From contig NZ_QRBF01000001.1 in assembly GCF_003363265.1 (NCBI RefSeq), positions 1,148,451-1,212,450 of the forward strand: DNA of 64,000 bases. The letters run 5' to 3'. The notes below the pieces were generated by a model, which was given only the letters and a program-made list of their open reading frames with translations, ran no database searches and had not been told where the DNA came from. Source of the DNA: Dyella psychrodurans. GTDB lineage: Bacteria > Pseudomonadota > Gammaproteobacteria > Xanthomonadales > Rhodanobacteraceae. Position numbers and translations under genes: made by a program. Below, piece by piece: positions 33,801-41,315 of this stretch. The first letter of the stretch is position 1. Every line of letters begins with the position of its first letter.

Positions 33801-34010
33801 ATTCGTTCCGGTTTGCGCTTGCGCTGGCTGCGATGGCGTTCCAGCCGGTGAAGACGAGGTGGTTGGAGGAGTCGTCGTCTGAGGATTCGCTGTGGGGGAT
33901 TGTTGTCCGGCCGTTACGGTTTGTGCCACCGCTACCGTCGTCAACACACAGCTCCCTAGAGCCAATGCCATGCGTATGGCCTTCGCCATCTTTTGGTGTC
34001 GTGCGTTCAT
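30831..34010 (-). CDS. TonB-dependent outer-membrane receptor
   Basis: A 1059-residue receptor. A signal peptide (IRMALALGSCVLTTVAVAQ) is followed by a Pro/Thr/Gln-rich linker (residues about 32-75), a TonB-box-like GITVTGS, then the plug domain (VSLRGLGAPRTLVLVDGQRW, HIEILQDGASAIYGSDAIAG) and a 22-strand-type barrel ending in aromatic EQKFF. It imports an unknown ligand using TonB energy. No Fur-box-like sequence is seen upstream and no siderophore gene is nearby, so iron is not specifically indicated; a sugar, peptide or cofactor is possible. A terminator hairpin follows. It is not adjacent to the FecI/FecR pair at 41-43 kb. Confidence 0.95.
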   Translation of the reverse strand: MNARHQKMAKAIRMALALGSCVLTTVAVAQTVTAGQQSPTANPQTTTPPTTSSSPAGTPSQPAQAQTGTNPTPPQKTVTLQGITVTGSMIRSIDVETAQPVTELSHEALQQQGFVSVGQILQNVSSVGSSGTSSQSALGNIVGQYVSLRGLGAPRTLVLVDGQRWATDIFGQTDLSTIPSSVIDHIEILQDGASAIYGSDAIAGVVNIITKKDFDGVQLDTYNSMYSPGNDGKNSQFSLTGGKKFSRGAFLVNVTIQNTDGLTANDRDFSKYGFFSFGPNYPQSQAVPSPFGTITGALDPATGLPVSLPQLANGPITVNMGQDGRDIANYHVNTFGAQYPSPYFNNDYQNSAFLETLMPQNRLKSYLLKGDYKVTDHITANFIGTYNSNDSSTSISGYPLSSLTPANGAHLAEALGLPVGTFPAVYFPSLSSQSYYNPLPGNNLEFNLPLQYPNRVVYNKVKQYGWRLGLEGDFSLGEREFNWDAGYSDYRYTQSSFGPGNLNLVHVEQALGPSFLGPNGVVECGTPGNVIAGCVPLNPFSGSGGLTPAEINYLNIVAGTRSYSEMKTADVNLSGDVFTLPQSMGEGDVTFAVGADHRGISGGAIPDQYTQLGLNTNLQQNIGRGSYGLNEAYAEVNIPLLKDMAGAQLLDIDLAHRFSRYTNFGNTNNNQFKLSWQPINDLLIRASYGTGFRAPAIANLYGGTLQSFTNYTDPCDVNFGLTGIPIVQQRCLNGFAGLPAVGPGFTQLNPNAQPIPAPNTTSTTPFFTGANANLKPETSRSYTAGFVYSPHYVPGLNVTLDWYRIRIANVITLPTASSILDNCYLLGETEQCDQFQRSTAGGPFNGQVINLLQALVNQGFVEERGEDLDLSYLFPDTPVGKFKIDSTSTYINSVREQTTAGGPIISNTLGAYDTVLGPLWRFRSTVNLNWSYKKFAATWTIRYYSSLSEPCIPPNPALSEVLPCNEPNKDLANSPNGLNRQGGLAFNDLQLSWEAPWKGRIAFGATDVFNRKAPPSYTGVYSVAGPLGPTGTDGYGDFPYNPQYDIGRVIYLKYEQKFF

Positions 34011-34052
34011 GGTAGATACTCCCTCTTCACTTTGAGTGTGACTACGCGTCTG

Positions 34053-34403
34053 CTAACTCCCGTGGTTGTTGGCGCTCACGCGCTGGGCGTGGCGGTATCG
34101 CCGGATCCTTTGCCGGCGGGGATCATCAACACGTTCAACGGCTCCGATGCGCCGCGAAACTTCGCATTGCGCATTGGAGGGACCACCGTGAACGACGGTG
34201 GCATCGTCGGAAATCGCCGCAGCTACAGCACTTCTTGCGAGCGCCGCCTTCGTGGCGCGGCCGGACATTAAATATTCGAAAAGCGGCGCCATGCGTGGAT
34301 CATTGGGCAACGGCTGCGGCGCCCAGGCCGTTGCGCCGGCGACGTGTGCGCCGGGCGAGCACGACGTGGCTAGACAGCTGAAAAAATGAACTTTTCTTTG
34401 CAT
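34053..34403 (-). CDS. Doubtful small open frame, 116 codons
   Basis: The only sign of a gene between the receptor and BigR genes. An ATG at 34403 has GGGAG eight nt upstream, and the first part (CLATSCSPGAHVAGATAWAP, then PNDPRMAPLFEYLMSGRATK) is moderately protein-like. The C-terminal third is rich in Arg and looks non-coding. I recognise no family. It ends 43 bp before the receptor gene on the same strand. It may be a degenerate or spurious frame. Confidence 0.25.
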   Translation of the reverse strand: MQRKVHFFSCLATSCSPGAHVAGATAWAPQPLPNDPRMAPLFEYLMSGRATKAALARSAVAAAISDDATVVHGGPSNAQCEVSRRIGAVERVDDPRRQRIRRYRHAQRVSANNHGS

Positions 34404-34658
34404 CTTTCCGCTCCCTTGTTCCGTTCGCGCGGAAGGCATTCGGGTGCGCACTGCCCTACCAGGCGTGACTGCGCGTCAAGCCCGACAGAACCCTACTTTT
34501 GAACGACGAATGGGAAAACGAAAAATCGACATCCGTTTCATCTGCCACGCACACATCAGGTGGGGCTGGTGGCGATGGGCGTCGATCCAGGCCCCGCAGC
34601 GCAAGTAACAAGCACGTTGCCGCGGTGATAGGGACGCGATATGCGAAGGCTTACTCGC
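34404..34658. other. Intergenic region without recognised features
   Basis: Between the doubtful frame above and the end of bigR. I see no gene, terminator or operator that I can support. Confidence 0.4.
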
Positions 34659-35006
34659 CTAGTCGTCGGCGCAGAAGATGCCGAAGAGGGTTTCCATCAA
34701 GACATGCACGCGGCTATCGCTGATGGAGTAATAAATGGATTGCCCCTCGCGTCGTCCTTTTATCAGTTTGTCCCGTCGCAGAACCGACAGGTGCTGCGAG
34801 ACAACGCTTTGCGCCAGGCCGAGGGCATCGGCCAGATCGTTGACGGAGCGCTCTTCATGCACCATCTGGCAAAGAAGCAGCAGGCGGTTTTGGCTGCCAA
34901 CAGACTTGAGCAGGGCGACCGCATCTTCGGCACGATGCTGCATCGTCTGGATGTCCAGCTTGAGCTTCTTTACCTTGTCTGTGCGCTTCTTCACGAGGGG
35001 AGTCAT
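34659..35006 (-). CDS. bigR: Persulfide-responsive ArsR-family repressor (BigR/SqrR/YgaV type)
   Basis: A 115-residue ArsR-family winged-helix repressor. The recognition region is VNDLADALGLAQSVVSQHLS and the wing is RREGQSIYYSI. It has just two cysteines, Cys46 (LLLLCQMV) and Cys112 (FGIFCADD), separated by 66 residues. That is the spacing of the sensing pairs in Xylella BigR (Cys42/Cys108) and Rhodobacter SqrR (Cys41/Cys107). Its start overlaps the stop of the upstream metallohydrolase gene (ATGA). It is the last gene of the sulfur operon, which it presumably represses until persulfides form the disulfide or polysulfide bridge. Confidence 0.92.
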   Translation of the reverse strand: MTPLVKKRTDKVKKLKLDIQTMQHRAEDAVALLKSVGSQNRLLLLCQMVHEERSVNDLADALGLAQSVVSQHLSVLRRDKLIKGRREGQSIYYSISDSRVHVLMETLFGIFCADD

Positions 35007-35869
35007 AGGGTGTCGAGGGGGATCTTGATATACCGAATGCCGTTGCCCTCGGCGGGAGGGAAGTAGCCCGCGCGCATGTTGACCTGTATCGAAGGAAGCA
35101 GAAGACGAGGCGTGGCAAGCGTGGCGTCGCGAGCTTTTCGCATTTCCACAAAGGCCTCTTCGCTTATCCCTTCGTGGAGATGGATGTTGGAGCGCCGCTC
35201 TTCGCCAAGGGTGGTCTCAAAACGGTATTCAGTTCGGTCCGGCGTCTTGTAGTCATGACACATGAAGAGCCGGGTGTCGTCGGGAAGCTCGAATAATCGT
35301 CGGACGGAATGATAAAGCGCACGAGCGTCTCCGCCGGGAAAGTCGCATCGAGCGGAGCCATAGTCCGGCATGAATAGCGTGTCGCCCACGAACGCGCAGT
35401 CGCCTATCAGGTGGGTCATGCAGGCAGGCGTGTGGCCCGGGGTATGCATTGCCGTTGCTTCAATGCTTCCGATGCGATAGCGCTCTCCATCCTTGAAGAG
35501 ATGGTCGAACTGGCTGCCATCTCTCTGAAACTCGGTGCCTGCGTTGAATAATTTTCCAAAGACGTCTTGAACAGTCCGGATGTGTTCTCCAATGGCGATT
35601 TTCCCGCCCGTCTTGGATTGAATATACGGGGCCGCTGAGAGGTGGTCTGCATGCGCATGAGTCTCGATGAGCCACTGCACGTCGAGGCAGGCCTCCCTGA
35701 TGAAAGCCACCATGGCATCCGCCGAAGCGTGCCCCGTGCGCCCTGACGACGCGTCGTAATTCAAAACACTGTCGATGACGGCCACTTGCCGTTCTTGGGG
35801 ATCCCAGACGACATAGCTAAAGGTGTTCGTTGGTTCATCAAAGAATGCTTTGACTTCAGGCTGGCTCAT
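35003..35869 (-). CDS. blh: Metallo-beta-lactamase-fold persulfide dioxygenase (Blh/ETHE1-like)
   Basis: A 288-residue MBL-fold protein. The metal site is WLIETHAHADHLSA (THxHxDH), then the His in HTPGHTPACM and the Asp in GDTLFMPDYGSA, followed by CDFPGGDA and a distal His in FMCHDY. It oxidises glutathione persulfide to sulfite in relatives (ETHE1/PDO), the detoxifying step of sulfide metabolism. The long open frame continues upstream, but the ATG at 35869 has GAGG at a good distance. It is translationally coupled to bigR and follows two YeeE/YedE half-transporter genes, the same set as in the Xylella bigR operon. Confidence 0.92.
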   Translation of the reverse strand: MSQPEVKAFFDEPTNTFSYVVWDPQERQVAVIDSVLNYDASSGRTGHASADAMVAFIREACLDVQWLIETHAHADHLSAAPYIQSKTGGKIAIGEHIRTVQDVFGKLFNAGTEFQRDGSQFDHLFKDGERYRIGSIEATAMHTPGHTPACMTHLIGDCAFVGDTLFMPDYGSARCDFPGGDARALYHSVRRLFELPDDTRLFMCHDYKTPDRTEYRFETTLGEERRSNIHLHEGISEEAFVEMRKARDATLATPRLLLPSIQVNMRAGYFPPAEGNGIRYIKIPLDTL

Positions 35870-35871
35870 GT

Positions 35872-36306
35872 TCAAGAACCTCGCATTACAAAGCGCGACG
35901 GAGACAGGATATGGCTTGCCAGCCACCAGCCGAATGTCATGGATGCCACGAATAGCCAAACTGGCAAAGAACCACTCGAAAGGGACACAAGTGCGGGGCC
36001 CGGGCAGTAGCCGGCACCTCCCCAGCCGACGCCGAACAATACAGCGCCCGCTATCAATGTGAGGTCGGTACGTTTTGATTTTGGCAGATGGAACTGGTGA
36101 TCCAGCCACGGCTGAGCGCGACGCAAGACCAGGCGGTAGCCAACCATCGTGGTCAGTACGGCACCTGCCATGACAAAGAGCAGTCGCGGGTCCCAGGCAC
36201 CGCATACATCTAGAAAGGCCTGGACGATCGCAGGTTGCGTCATGCCACCCAACACAAGGCCAATACCAAACAACAAGCCCGCCAAACCCGCGATGACATG
36301 CTTCAT
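35872..36306 (-). CDS. YeeE/YedE-type sulfur transporter, second half (DUF6691-like)
   Basis: A 144-residue membrane protein with about four helices. GLLFGIGLVLGGMTQPAIVQ at the start and GVGWGGAGYCPGPALVSLSS carry the conserved Cys region of the YeeE/YedE family, proteins that move thiosulfate or related sulfur species across the membrane. It is the partner of the upstream half gene, with which it overlaps by 4 bp (ATGA). Together they make one transporter unit. The next gene, blh, starts 3 bp after its stop. Confidence 0.88.
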   Translation of the reverse strand: MKHVIAGLAGLLFGIGLVLGGMTQPAIVQAFLDVCGAWDPRLLFVMAGAVLTTMVGYRLVLRRAQPWLDHQFHLPKSKRTDLTLIAGAVLFGVGWGGAGYCPGPALVSLSSGSLPVWLFVASMTFGWWLASHILSPSRFVMRGS

Positions 36307-36734
36307 GGGTGCGCTGTTCCGAAGAGATGATGGGTGACGAAAACGGTAACCATGCCAGAGAGCATGAAAACCAAAGTCGCCACGATCGAGCGTGGCGACA
36401 ACCGTGCGATGCCGCACACACCATGACCACTGGTGCACCCGCTTCCAAGCCGAGTTCCAATTCCGACCAAAAGACCCGCTGCCGCCATCCAGGGCCAACT
36501 GACGGTCGGTTGGCCAATGCCGCTTCCTCCAGAAAGAACGCTCAATGCAAAAGACGGCAAAATCAATCCAATGAGAAAGGCTAAACGCCAACCCGGGTCC
36601 GACACGCTTGGTGTGGACGCGAGCCCTCCAACGATGCCACTGATGCCGGCGATACGGCCGAGCGATCCCATCAGGAGCACGGCAGCCAGCCCGATCAGTA
36701 CGCCGCCTAGGGTAGAAAGCAGCCAAGGAAACAT
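36303..36734 (-). CDS. YeeE/YedE-type sulfur transporter, first half
   Basis: A 143-residue membrane protein with about four helices. TLGGVLIGLAAVLLMGSLGR and GSGCTSGHGVCGIARLSPRS show the YeeE/YedE signature with its conserved Cys pair. Two starts are possible: ATG at 36779 and ATG at 36734. Neither has a Shine-Dalgarno sequence. The later start gives the usual short N-terminus and leaves the AT-rich sequence 36735-36780 as promoter/operator, so it is preferred; a leaderless mRNA is possible. It heads the persulfide operon. Confidence 0.85.
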   Translation of the reverse strand: MFPWLLSTLGGVLIGLAAVLLMGSLGRIAGISGIVGGLASTPSVSDPGWRLAFLIGLILPSFALSVLSGGSGIGQPTVSWPWMAAAGLLVGIGTRLGSGCTSGHGVCGIARLSPRSIVATLVFMLSGMVTVFVTHHLFGTAHP

Positions 36735-36737
36735 GAC

Positions 36738-36776
36738 TATATAAATTCGTATATTAGATTTATTGAATATATAACT
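36738..36776. promoter_or_regulatory. AT-rich promoter/operator of the persulfide operon
   Basis: A strikingly AT-rich segment in GC-rich surroundings contains ATATA-AATTCG-TATAT (36739-36754) and a second AATATATAA box (36767-36775). BigR proteins bind AT-rich imperfect inverted repeats overlapping the promoter, so this is the likely BigR site. Assignment is by context. Confidence 0.6.
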
Positions 36777-36782
36777 CATCAA

Positions 36783-37399
36783 TCAGATGGACAAGCGCCC
36801 TCGAAGGCCCTCAAGGCGTTCAACGCTGCCCACGGCGCACATTCCGCCTCGCTTCTCAGGAGGTGCGGTCATGGGTCGTCGACACCGCCGATCGACTACC
36901 CAACTGAATCGTTCACAACAGCAACGGCGGCTCGTCGCAATGAGATTCGCCATTCACGTAAGGCACAAGCAAGCTCTTCGCCGCCGCCATTCCCACACCG
37001 CAGACGGCGTTCGCGTGGAATACATGGGCACCGGCCTGTGCCGGAAAATCGACGTCAGTACGCGCCGAAGCCCGGAAGGCAACCGCCATTGCCGTAGATT
37101 TGGATCGAGACAAACAAGCTCTGCGCGCGCCTGCGCCTCAAACGCCATTACATCGCTATATAGCGAGCCCGCCGGCCATCCGCTCGGCTTGATCGCCTTG
37201 CCATCAAACGCGCAATGAATGTTCGTTGAAAGTCGAATGGATTACAGTGTCTTTATGCAACGCTAAGCCACAGCTAAGTTTGGACGGACACACTCGCTGC
37301 ACGTGAGAACAAGGACGTGCTGCCAACCGACCGCAAGGCAAGCTCAAGCGAACCGCCCGTCGGAAACACTCATGCACCATCTTCTTATCACGGTGACCC
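36783..37399. other. 617-bp region without a supported gene
   Basis: Several short open frames on both strands look non-coding, with Arg/His-rich conceptual products. TCGCTATATAGCGA at 37153-37166 is a perfect 14-bp palindrome. The segment may hold the promoter of the GT9 gene and decayed sequence. Confidence 0.45.
37153..37166. repeat. 14-bp perfect palindrome
   Basis: TCGCTATATAGCGA, in the gene-free stretch between the persulfide operon and the GT9 gene. Role unknown; it could be an operator for the GT9 promoter. Confidence 0.35.
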
Positions 37400-38518
37400 T
37401 TGAACGCGCTTTTAGCCGCCGCCCATACCGCGGAAATTCCACCGGGCGAGATTCGTCGCATATTGATATGCCGGCCCAATCATCGGCTCGGCAACATGTT
37501 GCTGATCACTCCCCTGGTGGCGGAGCTGGAGCGCACTTATAAAGGGGCGGAAATCGATATCGTCTCCGAAGGCGCACTGGCGGCGGATATTTTCGCAACG
37601 TTCTTCAGTGTGAAGAACATCTATTGCCTCCCACGACGCGGATTCAAGCATCCCCCGAGTTTCCTGTCGCTGATTTTCAAAATCAGGAAAACCCATTACG
37701 ACTTGATCATCGACCCGAGCTTCGGATCGGGCTTCAGTCGCACGCTGACCCGCATTTTCAAGGGACGATACAAGCTTGGATTCAGCGATTCGGCGACATC
37801 GCCCGAATTGACGCACGCCGTGCCTCAAAGCATGGCCCCCAAACACATGGCGAAAAGACCAGTCGGCCTCGTTCGCTGGCATTCCCCCGTTACGCATAAC
37901 GAGTCTCCCGGCTTTCCGGCCATGGATATTCGATTGACCGCTGACGAACGATCCAACGGCAAGATCGTGATCCAGCAATTGCTTGGTGCGAGCGCAGCCT
38001 CTCCTGTGCCCTGCGTTATCGGCATTTTCGCCGACGCCACCGGATCCAAGCGCTATCCCACGACGTGGTGGAACGAATTCATCGCATCGTTGCAGGAGCT
38101 GTCGCCGCACGTCGCCATCATCGAGATCGTGCCCATGCACGGAAAGTCGATGCTTGGTTCGGCGTGGCCGAGCTACTATTCCAGCAGCATACGGCGCATG
38201 GCCGCGGTCATGTCGGGGCTCGACATGGTGATAAGCGCCGACTGCGGTGTCATGCATCTTGCCGCTGCATCGCGTGTTCCAACCCTTGGCATGTTTTGCG
38301 TCACCGATGCGAATGTGTACGGCCCGTACGGCGACCTCAACAGCTCGCTCGTAACAAAGGAACTTACTCCTGACGAGGCCGCCAGGCGGGTTTTGGACAG
38401 CGCTCCCGCCTCGCTGAAAGAATCGATGAGAGGCACGAGGATCACGCATCGCGTCGCAACAAACGCACAGGCATCGAACGAATCCATCCTGTCGGACAGT
38501 TTCGACCAACACCCGTAA
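37400..38518 (+). CDS. Glycosyltransferase family 9 (heptosyltransferase-like)
   Basis: A 372-residue GT9 protein with a GT-B fold. ILICRPNHRLGNMLLITPLV is the N-terminal nucleotide-sugar transferase signature (R-x-x-x-x-G-D/N-x-L-x-x-x-P). IGIFADATGSKRYPTTWWNE resembles the heptosyltransferase G-A-x-x-x-x-K-R-W-P segment. MSGLDMVISADCGVMHLAAA and VPTLGMFCVTDANVYGPYGD match the C-terminal donor site. The start is a TTG; no better start codon is in frame before the conserved core. It probably adds a sugar to lipopolysaccharide or a related glycan. The PAP2 gene follows 138 bp downstream. Confidence 0.88.
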   Translation: MNALLAAAHTAEIPPGEIRRILICRPNHRLGNMLLITPLVAELERTYKGAEIDIVSEGALAADIFATFFSVKNIYCLPRRGFKHPPSFLSLIFKIRKTHYDLIIDPSFGSGFSRTLTRIFKGRYKLGFSDSATSPELTHAVPQSMAPKHMAKRPVGLVRWHSPVTHNESPGFPAMDIRLTADERSNGKIVIQQLLGASAASPVPCVIGIFADATGSKRYPTTWWNEFIASLQELSPHVAIIEIVPMHGKSMLGSAWPSYYSSSIRRMAAVMSGLDMVISADCGVMHLAAASRVPTLGMFCVTDANVYGPYGDLNSSLVTKELTPDEAARRVLDSAPASLKESMRGTRITHRVATNAQASNESILSDSFDQHP

Positions 38519-38656
38519 ACATTTCGCGCTCGAAGGGACGTCGAATGCATGCACACGCGCTGCACGGCATTTTTATGTTTCGCTAAGCGGATTCAAAGGC
38601 AAGTGCTTTAAAGTATTGGCCCCCTCCGGGGATGCTGGCTACGTGGGAGTATTCCC

Positions 38657-39283
38657 ATGATTAGACTACGCACTCTGACCTCTATCCTCGTCGCAGGCCT
38701 GGCTTCGGCCAACGCATGGGCCGGCGGAGGCTTCCTCGGCATCGATCATCGCGTTGCGTACGACAACTCCGGTATTTGGAACCGCAACATCCAAACCGGC
38801 ATTCTGTACGGCACCATCTTCACCGTCGGCGCAAGCGCCCTGGCCTTCGGCGATGAGGACAGCTTCGGCGACACTGCGTGGCGTTCGGTGGATTCCATGG
38901 TGCTTACCGGCGTGACGACGGAAGCCATGAAATACGCGTTCCAGAGGGAACGTCCTTCGGAGACGTCCAATCCGAACCGCTTCTTTCAAGGAACTCGCGC
39001 GCAGAGTTTTCCCAGCGGCGAAGTCGCCGCCATATCGGCAGCCGTGACACCCTTCATGGCCAGGTACGGGGAGGATCATCCCGTCGTGTATGCCTTGGCC
39101 TTACTGCCCGCCTACGATGCGGTGGCGCGCGTCAAGACGCGGGGACATTGGCAGAGCGACGTTCTGGTCGGCGCCGCCGTGGGTGCAGGCTTCGGGATCT
39201 GGTCGTCCCGGCGGAACTCCCCGCTGATCCTCAGCTGGTTGCCGGGGGGCTTCAAGATAGGGTTTATCCATTACTTCAAGTGA
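38657..39283 (+). CDS. PAP2-family phosphatase with PSGE variant motif
   Basis: A 208-residue protein with a signal-like start (SILVAGLASANAWAGG) and PAP2 phosphatase motifs: KYAFQRERPSE (K-x6-RP), SFPSGEVAAI, and ARVKTRGHWQSDVLVGAAVG (R-x5-H-x3-D). In most PAP2 enzymes the second motif is PSGH, where His acts in acid-base catalysis; here it is Glu. Candidates are lipid phosphatase or undecaprenyl-pyrophosphatase-like roles at the envelope. It lies downstream of a GT9 gene. Activity with the Glu variant is uncertain, though such variants recur in related bacteria. Confidence 0.85.
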   Translation: MIRLRTLTSILVAGLASANAWAGGGFLGIDHRVAYDNSGIWNRNIQTGILYGTIFTVGASALAFGDEDSFGDTAWRSVDSMVLTGVTTEAMKYAFQRERPSETSNPNRFFQGTRAQSFPSGEVAAISAAVTPFMARYGEDHPVVYALALLPAYDAVARVKTRGHWQSDVLVGAAVGAGFGIWSSRRNSPLILSWLPGGFKIGFIHYFK

Positions 39284-39356
39284 AGGGCTCGAAACACGCC
39301 GTCCAAGCCCTTCAAATCAGTGGCGCCGATATCGTGCGCACCGGGAAGCAACGACA

Positions 39357-40862
39357 TCATCCATTGATGTAGACAGGGTTTCCCACCATCAGCAACTCGC
39401 CGCCCGCGCCGCGCACGTCGGCCCGAATCCAGTGCCGCTTGCCGTCGCTCGGCCAATCGAACGAAACGGTTTGCCGCGCATCGTGTATGGCGAAATCGGC
39501 ATTGGTTTGCAGAGGTTTGCCGTCGACGATCATATCTATGTGATCGCCCGCCAACGCGGCCACGGAAACGGTGACATGCACGGTGCCTCCCGCCGGCGCG
39601 GACAACGTATCCCCCATTTCCGCCGAACGATTGTCGATCCGCGCCGCGAGATCGAGCATGCGGTCCCGCGTACCCTGCACGTCGATAAATACATGGCCTG
39701 CACGTATGCCTTCCAGAATCGCCGGCATGGAAAGTTCGCTGGCATGCACGACGGTCGTGGGCGTACCGATCAGGCTGCTGCCGCCCGGAGTCGGAAGAAC
39801 CAGCTTGGCGTCGTGGTTATCGCTTCCGCCCACGGCGGTGAGATGAAAGCCCTTGTTGAGCTGATCCTGCCAGAACGAAACGCCCGACAAGGCCGGCACC
39901 ATCGCATCCAGGCCATTCACCGCTTCGATCGCCTGCACCAGGTGCATATCGATAGGCTTCGCCGACGCCCAACCGCAACCCATGCAGCTTTCGTCGTCGG
40001 CGCGAATGGGATGATTGATGGATATCAGCCCATGCAACGGCGCCACGTTGCGCAACAACGTATTCCAGTCCGGCACGCTGGCGCTTCCGACGCGAAAGTC
40101 GACCGGCTGGATGACGCCGAACAGATTGGCGTGCCCCTGGAACGTCGTGATCTCGCGCGCCGGTATCAGGAGGAGACGATCGAAATACGGTTGCAACTCA
40201 CGGATGTCGTTGAACTGCGAGATGGTGTTGTGATCGCTCAGCGCAATGAAATCCAGGCCGCGCGCCACGGCTTGATTGACCGTGACGAACAGCGGGCAAG
40301 GAACGCGCTGGGTACCGCTTTGACTGGTGCAACTGCCGTCGCTGTGCGCACCATGCATGTGCAGATCGCCGCGATACCAGCCGGCCTGGCTACGCAATGG
40401 CAAGTTCAGGGCATCCGGCCCCCACGCGCCCGCCGCATCGTGCGCGAACCAGATGCGCGCGGTGTATTGGGCGTGCGCGTTCGGGCGAATATTCGGTATC
40501 CCGAGCAGAAGCGTCCACTGTCCCGGCCGTATGGCTCCAGGCAGGAATGACGGCGTGGCGTCGGTGGCCGATACAGTAAAGATGTGTTTGCTTCCGCCGC
40601 TCCATCCGCGAAAACCGTCCTGCCCGCGAAAGCCGTCGGGGCCGAGCAGTCCGAGATCGATCGTGGTGTGTTGATCTTTGCCGGTGTACTGGAAATCGAC
40701 GGTGATGCGGGTAGTGCCCGCTGGCACGTCGAACGGCACGTTGCGATAGGTGTGGTTATCCCGCCCGCTGATTTCTCCATGCAGGACGCGATCGGGTAAT
40801 GGCGACTGGGCCATCGCGCATACACTGAACGCGACCAGGACAAGGGCAAGCAACACACGCAT
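39357..40862 (-). CDS. CehA/McbA family PHP-type metallohydrolase, exported
   Basis: A 501-residue protein with a signal peptide (LLALVLVAFSVCAMAQ). The N-terminal 150 residues look like a beta-sandwich. A PHP domain follows: GWYRGDLHMHGAHSDGSC (metal-binding HxH), LDFIALSDHNTISQFND, PAREITTFQGHANLFG, INHPIRADDES and VGGSDNHDAKL. CehA/McbA-type enzymes hydrolyse carbaryl-like esters or phosphoesters; the substrate here is unknown. It lies downstream of a small secreted protein gene and the FecR/FecI genes on the same strand, so it may belong to that regulon. Confidence 0.9.
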   Translation of the reverse strand: MRVLLALVLVAFSVCAMAQSPLPDRVLHGEISGRDNHTYRNVPFDVPAGTTRITVDFQYTGKDQHTTIDLGLLGPDGFRGQDGFRGWSGGSKHIFTVSATDATPSFLPGAIRPGQWTLLLGIPNIRPNAHAQYTARIWFAHDAAGAWGPDALNLPLRSQAGWYRGDLHMHGAHSDGSCTSQSGTQRVPCPLFVTVNQAVARGLDFIALSDHNTISQFNDIRELQPYFDRLLLIPAREITTFQGHANLFGVIQPVDFRVGSASVPDWNTLLRNVAPLHGLISINHPIRADDESCMGCGWASAKPIDMHLVQAIEAVNGLDAMVPALSGVSFWQDQLNKGFHLTAVGGSDNHDAKLVLPTPGGSSLIGTPTTVVHASELSMPAILEGIRAGHVFIDVQGTRDRMLDLAARIDNRSAEMGDTLSAPAGGTVHVTVSVAALAGDHIDMIVDGKPLQTNADFAIHDARQTVSFDWPSDGKRHWIRADVRGAGGELLMVGNPVYING

Positions 40863-40918
40863 GAGTCTACGCCTCGCAAAGCAGCTGGATACAAGTACGA
40901 CATGATTGGAAAAATGCT

Positions 40919-41179
40919 TTAGAACCGATACATGACGTCGGCACGAAACAAGCGACCGATCACCGGCCGCGCCATGAACACATCGGCATCGGCCCGATTG
41001 ACGGGAGGCTCGTCCGAACGAGGCCAGCCTTCGGTCAAACCCGGCGATGGCTTGAAGTCATCCGTGCACACAGCCATGGTCGCCGCGCGCGACGACGTCG
41101 TGGACGTACCTGCATACGAAAGACATGAAACGCCGGTGGCACACACGAAGGCAATATGCAGGGCAAGGCGACTACGCAT
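40919..41179 (-). CDS. Small secreted protein, unknown
   Basis: An 86-residue open frame with a plausible Sec signal (LALHIAFVCATGVSCLSYAG). The short acidic mature part, DDFKPSPGLTEGWPRSDEPP, ends FMARPVIGRLFRADVMYRF. AAGG precedes the ATG at a longish distance. It lies 56 bp upstream of the PHP hydrolase gene and 136 bp downstream of fecR on the same strand. I recognise no family. Reality as a gene is moderately supported by signal, spacing and the aromatic C-terminus. Confidence 0.5.
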   Translation of the reverse strand: MRSRLALHIAFVCATGVSCLSYAGTSTTSSRAATMAVCTDDFKPSPGLTEGWPRSDEPPVNRADADVFMARPVIGRLFRADVMYRF

Positions 41180-41315
41180 GTCCGGTGGGACCTTTGATGG
41201 AATAGGCGATCAAGTCGACGCGCGCGCCTAAGGCACGCTGCGCCGACCGATACCCATCTAAGAGTCCGTGGCATGGCAACCGGGTACCGCCCATTCCGTG
41301 AATTTTTTCTTACAG

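Noticed and set aside
35870-36517. N-terminal extension of the Blh frame across the YeeE/YedE gene
   Set aside because: The extension has no relation to the MBL family, while the YeeE/YedE half gene in another frame is clear, and a ribosome site precedes the ATG at 35869.
36783-37218. Short frames on both strands between the persulfide operon and the GT9 gene
   Set aside because: Arg/His-rich or short products without family resemblance and without convincing ribosome sites.
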